Translations under genes and position numbers: made by a program | Notes under the pieces: generated by a model | What the model was told of the DNA's origin: nothing | The model's input: the letters and a program-made list of their open reading frames with translations, nothing else | Databases searched by the model: none | In this document: in pieces, positions 1 to 8,340 of the stretch | How the letters are laid out: each line of letters starts with the position of its first letter | Numbering within the stretch: the stretch's first letter is position 1 | Source: Nitrospira sp. | GTDB taxonomy: Bacteria; Nitrospirota; Nitrospiria; Nitrospirales; Nitrospiraceae | Length of the DNA: 53,562 bases | Direction: 5' to 3' | Assembly (NCBI GenBank): GCA_016873395.1 | Contig: VGXG01000015.1 | Location: 1 to 53,562 of the forward strand

Positions 1-226
1 AGGCAGCCAAGCTGCCGAGATCGCGGGACGAGAATTTGACGCCTCCTCCCTCTTGCCACCACCAGAGCGGGACGAGAATGGCCAGCGCGCCGAGGCCGCG
101 CAGAACGGAGGTCTCAACGACCGAGAAGGAACCGAGGGCCAGGTTCTGGCCCACGATCGAGCCACCCCACACGACTGCCGCCGTCGTGAGCGCGCCGTAG
201 GCGGCTAGATCAGAATGTTTACTCAC
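1..226 (-). CDS. EamA/DMT-type transporter, N-terminal part (cut by window edge)
   Basis: Reading leftwards from a GTG at 226 gives 75 codons without a stop, running off the window. The visible part has two hydrophobic helices, roughly residues 10-30 (with VVWGGSIVGQ) and 42-56 (ending LVPLWWW), and the pattern of the first helices of EamA (DMT) transporters, which move metabolites or drugs across the inner membrane. The substrate cannot be told from this fragment. The GTG was chosen because no ATG precedes the conserved first helix; the upstream ribosome site is weak. An IS256-family element lies about 55 bp upstream and its transposase is read toward this gene, so the native promoter may have been displaced. 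Confidence 0.6.
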   Translation of the reverse strand, partial: MSKHSDLAAYGALTTAAVVWGGSIVGQNLALGSFSVVETSVLRGLGALAILVPLWWWQEGGGVKFSSRDLGSLAA

Positions 227-279
227 AGCGCCCGGCCTATATCAGGCTCTGTAGGCACAGTCAAGCTCGAGCGGCAACA

Positions 280-1567
280 CGGTGACGTCAAGCTGCTTGT
301 GTAAAAGCGCAACGGGTGCGCTGGCGCCACTCCAAGTTAAATCGGTTGAAGATCGAGAAGATGATCCGCTCCACGCTCTGGACGTTCACGAAACACACCA
401 TCGGTCGGGTCCGGCGCCGCACTTCCACAAAGCAGCGCTCGATGAGGTTCGTAGTCCGGACCTTCCGCCACCAGCGCCGGGGGCACTGGAAGAACGCCAG
501 CAGCTCAGGAAGATCCCGCCAGAGGCGCGCGACCATCGCGGGGTAGGCCGCCTGCCATCGCTGGACGAACTGTCGAGCGCGGGCCTCGGCCTCCCGCCGG
601 CTCCCCGCTCGATAGATAGCCTGGGCGTCGGCCTTGACCGCCGCGTGATCCCGGCGCCGGACCGCCCCCAGCAGATTGCGCAGCTTGTGGACCCAGCAGC
701 GCTGATGCGCCACCCGCGGATACACGGTCTGCAAGGCGGCCGCGAGGCCCGGACAGCCGTCCGTCACGATCAAGGTTAGGTGGCGGCCTTCCAGGCCCCG
801 CCGATACAGGTCCTGCAGCAGCCCCTCCCAGGCCGCCTGACTCTCCCCCTGGCTCCGGGTCAACGCCAAGAGTTGCCGGCTCCCATCCCGCCGGACCCCG
901 TAGGCCACCAACAGCTGGACCCGCTTGCGCCCACTGGGCCGCCGTACCCGCAGACTGACCCCATCGAGGAACAGGTACTGCCAGGCATCGCCCAGGGGGG
1001 CGGTGTGAAACTGGGCCACCGCCTGGTCTAAGTCCCGCGTCAGCCGCGAGACGGTCTGGGCACTGACCGGCTCTTCCGTCACCAGGGCCACCACCCGCCC
1101 GACGGCCCGGGTACTCAGGCCCCGCAAGAACGCCTCCCGAATCAAGAGCAGGACCTCCCCGGCCCGACGCTGCAAACGCCCGAGGCCCACCGGCAGGAAC
1201 GCTTGCTGCCGCGTGCGGGCCACCCGGATCCGCAGCGTCCCCAGCCGCGTCACAAAGTCCCGCTCATAGAACCCGTTGCGGGCATCCGTCCGGATTGGAC
1301 TCCGTTCATACTCTCGCACGCCCAGGTACTGATCGCGGGCTTCGATGGAGAGCCGCCCCAGGAAGTCCGCCCAACTCTGCCGGGTGTGCTGCGTCAGGTC
1401 GCCCCAGAACTGCTCCCGCATGTCAGCCGTAAAATGTTGCCACTGCTCGGTCCACGGTGCTAGCGTTGCCATGGGTGTAAGCCTCCTTCAGTGGAGAATG
1501 GGTTTGCCTTGGACAGCGACCCAGCTTACACCCGTCTTGCTTTTACACAGAGAAGATTACATCACCG
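280..1567 (-). mobile_element. IS256-family insertion sequence
   Basis: A single mutator-type transposase gene lies between imperfect terminal inverted repeats. The inner 21 nt (298-318 and 1529-1549) match at 18 positions and share TGTGTAAAAGC and ACGGGTG. Similarity continues outward for 18 more positions, beginning CGGTGA on both sides, giving about 28 of 39 matches. I take 280 and 1567 as approximate ends because IS256-family repeats are usually 24-41 bp and because this places the transposase stop codon inside the element. No target-site duplication of 8-9 bp is visible at either choice of ends. The element sits about 9 bp beyond the stop of the neighbouring Panacea-like gene and breaks no recognisable reading frame. 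Confidence 0.82.
288..1472 (-). CDS. IS256-family (mutator-type) transposase
   Basis: A 394-residue DDE transposase that cuts and joins the ends of the surrounding insertion sequence. Visible catalytic residues are Asp170 in YLFLDGV, Asp238 in VTDGCPGL and Glu345 in TTNLIER. The family's Cys/His stretch HQRCWVHKLRN lies at about 257-267. The length is normal for the family (about 390-420) and there is no frameshift or internal stop, so the enzyme may be active. The ATG at 1472 follows a strong AAGGAGG site at good spacing. The last codons run through the inner part of the left inverted repeat. There is no passenger gene. Confidence 0.93.
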   Translation of the reverse strand: MATLAPWTEQWQHFTADMREQFWGDLTQHTRQSWADFLGRLSIEARDQYLGVREYERSPIRTDARNGFYERDFVTRLGTLRIRVARTRQQAFLPVGLGRLQRRAGEVLLLIREAFLRGLSTRAVGRVVALVTEEPVSAQTVSRLTRDLDQAVAQFHTAPLGDAWQYLFLDGVSLRVRRPSGRKRVQLLVAYGVRRDGSRQLLALTRSQGESQAAWEGLLQDLYRRGLEGRHLTLIVTDGCPGLAAALQTVYPRVAHQRCWVHKLRNLLGAVRRRDHAAVKADAQAIYRAGSRREAEARARQFVQRWQAAYPAMVARLWRDLPELLAFFQCPRRWWRKVRTTNLIERCFVEVRRRTRPMVCFVNVQSVERIIFSIFNRFNLEWRQRTRCAFTQAA

Positions 1568-1575
1568 GGAAAGAC

Positions 1576-2136
1576 TCAGTAGCCCATCGCGGCATTGAGA
1601 CTCGCCGCCATGCGCGGAGACACAGTGAACTCGCCTTGCACTTCGATCCGGGACGGTACCAGGAGGGTGGAATGAAATGAGATGTCCCGGATAGCCAGTT
1701 TCAGCTCAGGCTGCTCAGGCGCGCTGATCTCCACCGCCTCCACCGATTGCATGATCGCGCTGCTGTCTTGGGGCGCATAGGTGGCCGCCACCGCCTGCAC
1801 AATGTCGATCACGCGCCGGTTGGTTTCGTTCTCCTCCGCCGCTTCCGGCAGAATCTTGAGGACCTCCTCCGCCTTGTCGGTCAGGCTGAAATTCTCGATT
1901 CGCTCCTTGCGTCGGAGCGACAGGAGATCGTTGTCCAGGTCTTTGCTGAAGGCCCCATAGGCGTATCGGAAGAACTCGAAGTGCAAGCCCTTGAGCCCCT
2001 TGCCGAACAGTTGCAGCTCGCAGAGAAAGGCCAGTTGCTGCAGCTTCACATCGGTCATGAACCCGTGGGGCTCGGCCAGATGCAACAAGTACACCAGCAA
2101 CGCCCGATCGACGGTCATGTCATGCGGTTTGCGCAT
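1576..2136 (-). CDS. Panacea/SocA-like (DUF4065-type) domain protein
   Basis: A 186-residue soluble protein. Residues about 8-75 resemble the Panacea (SocA/DUF4065) fold: a helix VYLLHLAEPHG, then VKLQQLAFLCELQLFGKG, then the aromatic turn FFRYAYGAFSKDLDNDL, which corresponds to the family's Y-x-YGPYS-type motif. Panacea proteins are known as antitoxins paired with varied toxins, and some act as proteolysis adaptors. No toxin gene is adjacent here: a transposon lies downstream and an aldehyde dehydrogenase gene upstream. It may be an orphan antitoxin or an unrelated relative. The remaining 110 residues are not recognised. The start codon has only a weak ribosome site; an in-frame ATG at 2118 is an alternative. 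Confidence 0.5.
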   Translation of the reverse strand: MRKPHDMTVDRALLVYLLHLAEPHGFMTDVKLQQLAFLCELQLFGKGLKGLHFEFFRYAYGAFSKDLDNDLLSLRRKERIENFSLTDKAEEVLKILPEAAEENETNRRVIDIVQAVAATYAPQDSSAIMQSVEAVEISAPEQPELKLAIRDISFHSTLLVPSRIEVQGEFTVSPRMAASLNAAMGY

Positions 2137-2174
2137 CTATCTCTCAGCGTCGTTCGTATCTCGTCGTGAGTAAC

Positions 2175-2222
2175 AAGTTGCAAGTGGCCACGCGGCCAAG
2201 TTGGACTTGCCACTTGCCCGCC
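2175..2222. repeat. Imperfect inverted spacer repeat
   Basis: The short gap between two minus-strand genes holds copies of a word like CAAGTTGCAAGTGGCCA followed by its inverse (GGACTTGCCACTTGCC), which can fold as an imperfect hairpin. It may be a terminator or simply spacer DNA. It resembles other low-complexity inverted spacers in this window in style but not in sequence. Confidence 0.5.
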
Positions 2223-2267
2223 TGGTCACTTGTCAGCTTGCTCTATTTGTCATTGGCACGCTTCACG

Positions 2268-3770
2268 TCACTTGATCTCCGCACTCAACCCCTGGGCCAT
2301 CACGATCGTACGGTCCAGATTGTAGGTGACGGCCTTGGGATGGGTGAGGACCGGAATCAGCCCGGCGGCCGAGGGGATCAGGTTGCCCGACTGCTTGACC
2401 CCGCCGAACGGCAATCGTACGCCGGCGCCGATGCAGGGCAGGTTCCAGTAAAAAATCCCGCACTGCATGTGCTCTTCGGCATACTTGGCCTTGCGGTAGT
2501 CCTCGGTGATGATGGAGCCGGACAGGCCGTACTTCGTGTCGTTGTAGACAGCCACTGCCTCCTCTACGCCACGCACCGGCACGATCCCGACATGGGGACT
2601 GAAAGCTTCCTCGGTCAGGCAGACGCTGTCGTTCCGCCAGGGTCCGGCATAGACAAAGGGCCTCAGCCAGTAGCCATCCGGCGTCGGCAGCGGCTCATCG
2701 TTCCGATCCAACAGCACGTCAAACCCCTCCTTTCGTGTCAGCTCGTTGAACCGCCGCCCCTTCTCCACCCCCTGCTGGTTGATCATGGTGCCGTAGAAAC
2801 AGCTCTCGTCCATCGGGTTGCCGACCTTTACCCGCTTGGCGGAGGCGACGAACCGCTCCGTGAAGCGGCCTGCAACCCGGCTGTCCACGAGCAGGCGGCC
2901 GGCCGTCACGCAGCGCTGGCCGGCCGTTTTGAAGGCGGAGAGGAGGCCAGCCGTCACCGCCATTTCAAGGTCCGCGTCCTCCATAACCAACACGGCGTTC
3001 TTTCCGCCGGTCTCGATCGTGCAAACCTTGTGCGCATGCTTGGCCACTTCCTGCTTGATCCTGAGGCCGACCTCGTAGCTGCCGGTGAAGAGCACCACAT
3101 GGGTCTTGGGGTGGGCTACCAGGGGTGCGCCGGCCGTCTCTCCTGCCCCATGGATAACCTGAAAGACCCCCGGCGGAATCCCGGCCTGCTCGAAGTACCC
3201 GGCGATCCTGGTTCCGCAGAGGGGCGTATATTCGCTGGGCTTTAGGATGACGCAGTTGCCCAGGACGAGCGACAGGCCGGTCAGCCAGAAGGGCAGCGCC
3301 ACGGGAAAGTTCCAGGGAGTAATCGCCACGACCACCCCGCGCGGCTCCAGGACCTCATAGCAGCGCTTCGTCGGCACCTCATCGCCCAGCACCCGCCCGT
3401 ACTGGCCCAGATGTCCGAACGAGAAGGCGTACTGGGCCGTGTGGATGGCCTCGACCGCATCGGCCCGAGCCTCGTTGATCTGCTTGCCGGCCTCCTGGGC
3501 GATGATGCGCGCCAGCGGCTCCAGATCCTCTTCCATCAAGCGGGAGACCCGCAGCAGGTATTCCGCTCGCTTGACCAACCCGAGCGACCGCCAGCCCTCC
3601 TGCGCGCGGTCAGCCGCAGAGACCGCCTCCTCGATGTCGGCAGTTCCCGACTGGGGGAAGAGCCCGATCACCTCGCCCGGGTGGGCGGGATCGCGGCTTT
3701 CGAACCAGTCGCCGCCCTGGGACGGGCACCAAACCCCATTCATAAAATTGTGCATCCGTATGGCAGCCAT
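2268..3770 (-). CDS. NAD(P)-dependent aldehyde dehydrogenase family protein
   Basis: A 500-residue cytosolic enzyme of the ALDH superfamily, which oxidises an aldehyde to a carboxylate with NAD(P)+. Key residues are all present: Asn154 in TPWNF, Lys177 in LKPSE, the general base Glu253 in ETGGKNA and the catalytic Cys287 in GQRCVTAGR. The substrate cannot be fixed from sequence. The ETGGKN and PFGGVKQSG motifs are typical of semialdehyde and amine-derived aldehyde dehydrogenases, so a role in amino-acid or amine breakdown is possible. The ATG at 3770 is preferred because AAGGGA lies just upstream; an in-frame GTG at 3785 would add five residues. It stands alone, divergent from the fur gene. 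Confidence 0.9.
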   Translation of the reverse strand: MAAIRMHNFMNGVWCPSQGGDWFESRDPAHPGEVIGLFPQSGTADIEEAVSAADRAQEGWRSLGLVKRAEYLLRVSRLMEEDLEPLARIIAQEAGKQINEARADAVEAIHTAQYAFSFGHLGQYGRVLGDEVPTKRCYEVLEPRGVVVAITPWNFPVALPFWLTGLSLVLGNCVILKPSEYTPLCGTRIAGYFEQAGIPPGVFQVIHGAGETAGAPLVAHPKTHVVLFTGSYEVGLRIKQEVAKHAHKVCTIETGGKNAVLVMEDADLEMAVTAGLLSAFKTAGQRCVTAGRLLVDSRVAGRFTERFVASAKRVKVGNPMDESCFYGTMINQQGVEKGRRFNELTRKEGFDVLLDRNDEPLPTPDGYWLRPFVYAGPWRNDSVCLTEEAFSPHVGIVPVRGVEEAVAVYNDTKYGLSGSIITEDYRKAKYAEEHMQCGIFYWNLPCIGAGVRLPFGGVKQSGNLIPSAAGLIPVLTHPKAVTYNLDRTIVMAQGLSAEIK

Positions 3771-3948
3771 GTGAAGTCCCTTCACAAACCTTTCGGTCAG
3801 CGAGATGCGCCACCTACAAAACTATATGCTGTACAGAGGGGACCCGTCAACGCAGTCTTTGTCCACTTGCGCATTGTCGCCGAACACACGAGAGCCAGCG
3901 TCTTCGGCACATCAAACTCACGCTTGACCTGCCAGGCCATTTAGTTTT

Positions 3949-3963
3949 TAATATTCATTATCA
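3949..3963. promoter_or_regulatory. Probable Fur box upstream of fur
   Basis: TAATATTCATTATCA matches the 7-1-7 Fur core TGATAATnATTATCA at 12 of 14 defined positions. It lies 15 bp before the Fur start codon, within the gap shared with the divergent aldehyde dehydrogenase gene. This suggests that Fur represses its own gene, as in many bacteria. Confidence 0.65.
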
Positions 3964-3978
3964 ACTGGACTGGCCGGC

Positions 3979-4410
3979 ATGAGTAAAGCCCTCAAAGAAA
4001 TCAGCGCCCTGAAAGACCACCTCGCGAAGCATCAGCTCAAGCTGACCCGCCAGCGCGAGCTGATCCTCGCCATGTTCCTGAAGATGGAACATATCTCCGC
4101 GGAGCAGATGTACCGGCTGCTGGCCAAGAAAGACCCCCACATCGGCTTGGCCACCATCTACCGGACACTGAATCTGTTCTGCGAGGCTGGGCTGGCCCAG
4201 GCACGCCACTTTGGGACCCAGACCCAGTTCGACAATGTCTCGCACAAGGGGCACCACGATCACCTCATCTGCACGGGCTGCGGCAAGATCGTGGAGTTTG
4301 AGAATTGCGACATCGAACGGCTGCAGGAAGAAGTGGCCAAGCGAAACGGCTTTACGATTAAAACCCACAAACTGGAACTCTACGGCCTCTGCGCAGCCTG
4401 TCACCATTGA
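3979..4410 (+). CDS. fur: Fur family metal-responsive repressor
   Basis: A 143-residue dimeric DNA-binding repressor of the Fur family. The N-terminal winged helix includes the recognition region IGLATIYRTLNLF (about 55-67). The C-terminal part carries the HHDH metal site (residues 92-95), the first zinc pair Cys98/Cys101 and the second pair Cys138/Cys141 followed by HH. Length and motifs fit Fur rather than PerR or Zur, and the neighbours (a ferric ABC importer and, further on, TonB genes) point to iron as the signal. A Fur-box-like site precedes the gene. Zur or PerR activity cannot be excluded from sequence alone. Confidence 0.9.
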   Translation: MSKALKEISALKDHLAKHQLKLTRQRELILAMFLKMEHISAEQMYRLLAKKDPHIGLATIYRTLNLFCEAGLAQARHFGTQTQFDNVSHKGHHDHLICTGCGKIVEFENCDIERLQEEVAKRNGFTIKTHKLELYGLCAACHH

Positions 4411-4440
4411 CGGCGCGCATTTTTTTAGGTATCATATTGA

Positions 4441-4469
4441 GATGATGAATCAATTTCATTTTCATCATC
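4441..4469. promoter_or_regulatory. Inverted repeat over the start of the ferric-binding protein gene
   Basis: Perfect 9-bp arms GATGATGAA and TTCATCATC are separated by 11 AT-rich bases. The repeat overlaps the probable start codons (ATG at 4442 and 4445). It matches the Fur core poorly (about 8 of 14), so it may be a degenerate Fur site, an RNA hairpin masking translation initiation, or chance. Confidence 0.35.
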
Positions 4470-5566
4470 CTGCAAGCGATCGGCTTTGCCAGCCCGGAGC
4501 ACGGACGGCCATTGGCCCGATCAACCATCACCGACTATTCTCCCGAAGCTTCTGGCTCCCCCTGTTCCTGCTATTCTTCGCGACGATAACCCCCGCCCAG
4601 ATCCCGGAGGCCGGTAGCGCCGACGGAGACCGGCTGGTGGTCTACTCGGGACGCGCCGAGCGTCTCATCAAGCCGGTCCTGGATTTATTTCAGGCCAAGA
4701 CCGGCATTCGGGTGGATCTGCTCTCGTCGGGCACCACAGAGCTGGTCAATCGGCTGCAAGCCGAAGAGGAGCGGACGCCAGCCGACCTGCTGATCACCAA
4801 CGATGCCGGCAGCCTGGAACGGGCGCGTGAGCTGGGCCTGCTGCTGCCGCTGGGCATGAAGACCGTCGAGCAGGCCATTCCTCCTTCCTTCAGGGCCTCC
4901 GACAACAGTTGGGTCGGTCTCTCCGGACGGTTCTGGGTCCTGGTCTACAACACCACCCTGCTCAAGCCGACCGAGGTCACGTCGATCTTGGACCTGGCCG
5001 AACCGCGCTGGAAGGGAAAGGTCGCCATCCCGAACGCCGGCAGCGAGTATCTCCAGGCCGGGGTCTCGGTCATCAAAGCGATCTACGGCGACGACCGGAC
5101 GCAGCAATACCTCAAGGGGCTCAAGGCCAATGCGGGCACCGATGTCTTCGGAAAGAGCTCACAGATCGTCGATGCGATCGCCAAGGGGCAAGTCGCGATG
5201 GGGCTCGTGAACCACTACTATCTCTATCGGTACCTGGCCGACCATCCAGGCGCCCCGCTCGCACTCCTCATGCTGGACCAGCAAGAGGGGGGCATGGGCG
5301 CGATCATGAACGTGGCCGGCGTCGGGATCATCAAACACAGCCGCCGCCTGAATGCCGCCAAGCGGCTGGTGGAATTCCTGACTGCGCAGGAGGGGCAGAA
5401 ACTGTTCGCGGACCTCAACAAGGAGTACCCCCTGCGCCCTGACGTTCTCGCCGACCCTTCCTTGCCTCAGCGAGGCACCTTTCGCGTGGCAACGGTACCC
5501 CTCGCCAAGCTGGGCGAGTTGCGGGAACCGACCATGGCGCTCATCGAGCAAGCAGGTCTCCGGTAA
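4442..5566 (+). CDS. Fe(III) ABC transporter, periplasmic substrate-binding protein (FbpA-like)
   Basis: A 374-residue periplasmic iron-binding protein that captures Fe3+ and hands it to the permease encoded next. After an unusually long N-terminal stretch of about 30 residues comes a hydrophobic export segment (FWLPLFLLFFATITPAQ). The mature part begins with LVVYSGRAERLIKP, the usual FbpA/class-6 binding-protein opening. The iron-binding tyrosine pair is visible in NHYYLYRY. The reading frame stays open upstream into fur, but the first plausible starts are the ATGs at 4442 and 4445; the ribosome site there is weak. It lies 17 bp before the permease gene, so an fbpABC operon is likely. Confidence 0.88.
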   Translation: MMNQFHFHHPASDRLCQPGARTAIGPINHHRLFSRSFWLPLFLLFFATITPAQIPEAGSADGDRLVVYSGRAERLIKPVLDLFQAKTGIRVDLLSSGTTELVNRLQAEEERTPADLLITNDAGSLERARELGLLLPLGMKTVEQAIPPSFRASDNSWVGLSGRFWVLVYNTTLLKPTEVTSILDLAEPRWKGKVAIPNAGSEYLQAGVSVIKAIYGDDRTQQYLKGLKANAGTDVFGKSSQIVDAIAKGQVAMGLVNHYYLYRYLADHPGAPLALLMLDQQEGGMGAIMNVAGVGIIKHSRRLNAAKRLVEFLTAQEGQKLFADLNKEYPLRPDVLADPSLPQRGTFRVATVPLAKLGELREPTMALIEQAGLR

Positions 5567-5583
5567 TCCCTCAAGGCGTTCTT

Positions 5584-7170
5584 ATGTATCAGGCAGCCAG
5601 GCAGTCCCTTCCCTTATCGCTCTCGCTGGTGTCGCTGGCCACCGCCGCCGCCATCTGTCTCCCTCTCCTGTTTGTCTGCTCCATGGCCCTGACGGCCGAC
5701 GCCTCAGTCTGGAGCCGGCTCTGGAACACGCGGATCCCTGAGCTGCTCTGGAACACGAGCACCTTGGCGCTCAGCGTCTCGGTCGGCACCTTGCTGCTCG
5801 GCGTGTCGCTGGCCTGGTTTGTGACCCGTTACGAGTTCCCAGGCCGGACCGTTTGGGAGTGGGCCCTGGTTCTTCCCTTGGCCATGCCGACCTATGTCCT
5901 CGCCTACATCTACACCTATCTCCTCGGCGTCGGCGGCCCGGTTGAGCAGGCCTGGCAATGGGTGGCCGGGCCGGAGGCGCGGGTTTTCTCCCCGCACAGC
6001 TTCGTAGGCGCCACATTGGTGATGACGCTGGATACCTTCCCCTTTGTCTACCTGCTCACCAGGGCCGCGCTGCTCAACTTCAACGTGTCGTACGAAGAAG
6101 CGGCCAGAGCCTGCGGGGCCTCCCGGGTCGACGTGTGGCTGCGGGTCACCCTGCCTCTCCTGAGACCCGCCATCGTAGCCGGCCTCTCGCTGGTGATTCT
6201 CTACGTGGTGTCCGACTTCGGCGCCGTGTCTTTGCTGCGCTACCAGACCTTCACCTACGCCGTCTACCAACAGGTGACGGGTCGGTACGACCAGGCGGCG
6301 GGCTCCGTGTTGAGCCTGCTCCTCGTTCTGTTCGCGCTGATTTTTCTGCTGACCGAACGGTGGTTCCGGCGGCGAAGCCGGTTTTACCAGACCACGGGGC
6401 GCTATCGGACCCCGGCCAGAAAGACAGGGGGAGCGTTCGGCTCCCTGCTGATCACCGGCTATCTGGGGCTGGTGCTCGGCGCCTCCTTCGGCTTGCCGGC
6501 GCTGTTGCTCCTGCAATGGACGGTTTCGGCCACGGCGGAAGGAACGGTCGATCTCCGGTTCGCCGGCTTTATCTGGAACAGCGTCCTGCTCTCCGGGTTG
6601 GCGGCCTCGGCAGCCGTCCTGCTCGGCGCCCCTCTGGCCTATCTGGCCGGCCGATGGCCGTCGAAGTTGACTGTCCTCTGTTTCCAGGCCGCCTATGCCG
6701 GCTACGTGCTGCCGGGTCCCGTAGGAGCCTTGGCCCTCCTGGTCCTCTTCTCCCACCTGGCGCCCTTCTGGTACGGCACGATCCTGGTGCTGATCTTCGC
6801 CTATATCGTCCATTTCCTCCCCGCCGGCTTGCAGACGATGGAGCCGGCGCTGCAACAGGTGACGCCGAACCTGGAAGAAGCGGCAAGGAGCCTGGGACTC
6901 ACGACCCTGGGAACCCTCCAGAAGGTGACGTTGCCGCTTGTGCGGGGCGGGTTCGTCGCGGCCTGGGTGCTGATCTTCCTGCAATGTATGAAGGAGCTGC
7001 CGGCCACGTTGCTTCTCCGTCCGGTGGGCTTCGACACGCTGGCTGTCCGGGTCTGGCTGGAAGCCAGCGAGGAATATTTTCAATTGGCGGCGCCAGCGGC
7101 GCTCTTAATCGTGGTCATGACGCTGCCGGCTCTGCTGCTGCTTGTCTCAAAGGACTGGCGCGCGGCGTAA
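5584..7170 (+). CDS. Fe(III) ABC transporter permease (FbpB-like)
   Basis: A 528-residue inner-membrane permease made of two fused BPD_transp_1 halves with about 12 membrane helices. Each half has the cytoplasmic EAA loop that docks on the ATPase: YEEAARACGASRVDVWLRVTLP in the first and LEEAARSLGLTTLGTLQKVTLP in the second. Such double-length permeases are typical of the FbpB/SfuB/HitB iron family. The gene lies between the binding protein and the ATPase with gaps of 17 and 6 bp, so the three are probably co-transcribed and work as one importer. Confidence 0.92.
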   Translation: MYQAARQSLPLSLSLVSLATAAAICLPLLFVCSMALTADASVWSRLWNTRIPELLWNTSTLALSVSVGTLLLGVSLAWFVTRYEFPGRTVWEWALVLPLAMPTYVLAYIYTYLLGVGGPVEQAWQWVAGPEARVFSPHSFVGATLVMTLDTFPFVYLLTRAALLNFNVSYEEAARACGASRVDVWLRVTLPLLRPAIVAGLSLVILYVVSDFGAVSLLRYQTFTYAVYQQVTGRYDQAAGSVLSLLLVLFALIFLLTERWFRRRSRFYQTTGRYRTPARKTGGAFGSLLITGYLGLVLGASFGLPALLLLQWTVSATAEGTVDLRFAGFIWNSVLLSGLAASAAVLLGAPLAYLAGRWPSKLTVLCFQAAYAGYVLPGPVGALALLVLFSHLAPFWYGTILVLIFAYIVHFLPAGLQTMEPALQQVTPNLEEAARSLGLTTLGTLQKVTLPLVRGGFVAAWVLIFLQCMKELPATLLLRPVGFDTLAVRVWLEASEEYFQLAAPAALLIVVMTLPALLLLVSKDWRAA

Positions 7171-7176
7171 GGTTGC

Positions 7177-8313
7177 ATGATGTCCATCGGTCAACGCCAT
7201 AGAGCTGATCCCATGTTGACGGCGCGCCTGTCGAGCAACGCGGATCGTCCAACGGTGTTGGAACTCCGCAAAGTCACCTGCGTCTACGAGAAGGGGCAGT
7301 CAGCGATTGCAGACATCTCCCTCTCCGCCCGCGAGGGGGAAATTCTCTGCCTGCTCGGCCCGTCGGGATGCGGGAAAACGACGACGCTGCGGGTGATCGC
7401 GGGGTTTGAGCCGGTGGCGGCGGGAGAAGTCTACCTCGGAGGCCGGTTGGTCTCATCACCGGATCTGCTCATGCCCACCGAAGCGCGGCGCGTCGGCATG
7501 GTCTTCCAGGAGTATGCGTTGTTCCCTCATCTGCGCGTCACGGAGAACATCGCCTTCGGCCTGCACCATCTCCCCGCGGACCAGCGCCATGCGCAGGTCC
7601 AGACCATGCTCTCGATGATCGGCCTGACCGGTCTCGAGCGGCGGTTTCCCCACGAGCTTTCGGGCGGGCAACAGCAGCGGGTCGCGCTCGCGCGGGCCTT
7701 GGCGCAAAAACCCGTGATCCTCTTGCTGGATGAACCCTTCAGCAACCTCGACCCGGACATGACCGGCAGGATGCGGGAGGATCTGCACAACCTGCTCATG
7801 CACACCAAGACCACGGCCGTCCTCGTCACCCACGACCATGACGAAGCCTTCGCGATGGCCGACCGCATCGCGGTCCTGAACAACGGCCGGATCGAGCAGT
7901 TTGACACGCCGGAAGCCATCTACCATACGCCCGCCACGCCGTTCGTGGCTGATTTCGTCGGCCAAGCCGATTTCATTCCCGGTCTGGTCCAGAACGGGAA
8001 GGTGGTGACCGAGATCGGGGAATTCCCGAACCAGGCCGGCTATCAAGGGGGAACCAAGGTCGTGGTGATGATCCGCCCGGATGACGTCCACATTGTGCCG
8101 CAGGAAGAGTGCTCCGCCCGCATCCTTGCCCGGCAGTTCCGCGGATCGGAAAATCTCTACACGATCGGCCTCCCTTCCGGGCACATCGTCCACAGCAGCG
8201 AAACCTCCACCAGCGTCTATCCCGTGGGTACCCCCGTGGAGATCCAGGTCGTCGCCACCCACACGGTCCTCTTCGAGCAACCAGAGAGCCCACGCGGGCC
8301 AGAAGGGCCTTAG
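7177..8313 (+). CDS. Fe(III) ABC transporter ATP-binding protein (FbpC-like)
   Basis: A 378-residue ATPase that powers the ferric importer. Walker A is GPSGCGKTT, the Q-loop VFQEYALFPH, the signature LSGGQQQR, Walker B VILLLDEPFSNLD and the switch His lies in VLVTHDHDEA. The C-terminal 110 residues form a TOBE/OB-type regulatory domain (VGQADFIPG onward), as in FbpC. Two starts are possible, ATG at 7177 and ATG at 7213; the first adds 12 residues not usually seen in the family. The gene is the last of the fbp operon and converges on a TPR lipoprotein gene 27 bp away. Confidence 0.92.
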   Translation: MMSIGQRHRADPMLTARLSSNADRPTVLELRKVTCVYEKGQSAIADISLSAREGEILCLLGPSGCGKTTTLRVIAGFEPVAAGEVYLGGRLVSSPDLLMPTEARRVGMVFQEYALFPHLRVTENIAFGLHHLPADQRHAQVQTMLSMIGLTGLERRFPHELSGGQQQRVALARALAQKPVILLLDEPFSNLDPDMTGRMREDLHNLLMHTKTTAVLVTHDHDEAFAMADRIAVLNNGRIEQFDTPEAIYHTPATPFVADFVGQADFIPGLVQNGKVVTEIGEFPNQAGYQGGTKVVVMIRPDDVHIVPQEECSARILARQFRGSENLYTIGLPSGHIVHSSETSTSVYPVGTPVEIQVVATHTVLFEQPESPRGPEGP

Positions 8314-8340
8314 GTCTTCAACACCGGGGAGAGCGCCACA

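Noticed and set aside
298-298. Transposase stop codon supplied by host DNA outside the insertion sequence
   Set aside because: The outer 18 bp on both sides show inverted similarity beginning CGGTGA, so the element probably extends to about 280 and contains its own stop.
4441-4469. A third good Fur box before the ferric-binding protein gene
   Set aside because: Only about 8 of 14 core positions match. It is kept as an inverted repeat of unknown role.
5704-7083. A 459-codon minus-strand open frame
   Set aside because: Antisense to the FbpB-like permease; its composition (Gln, Arg, Gly-rich) is that of a mirror frame and no family motif is present.
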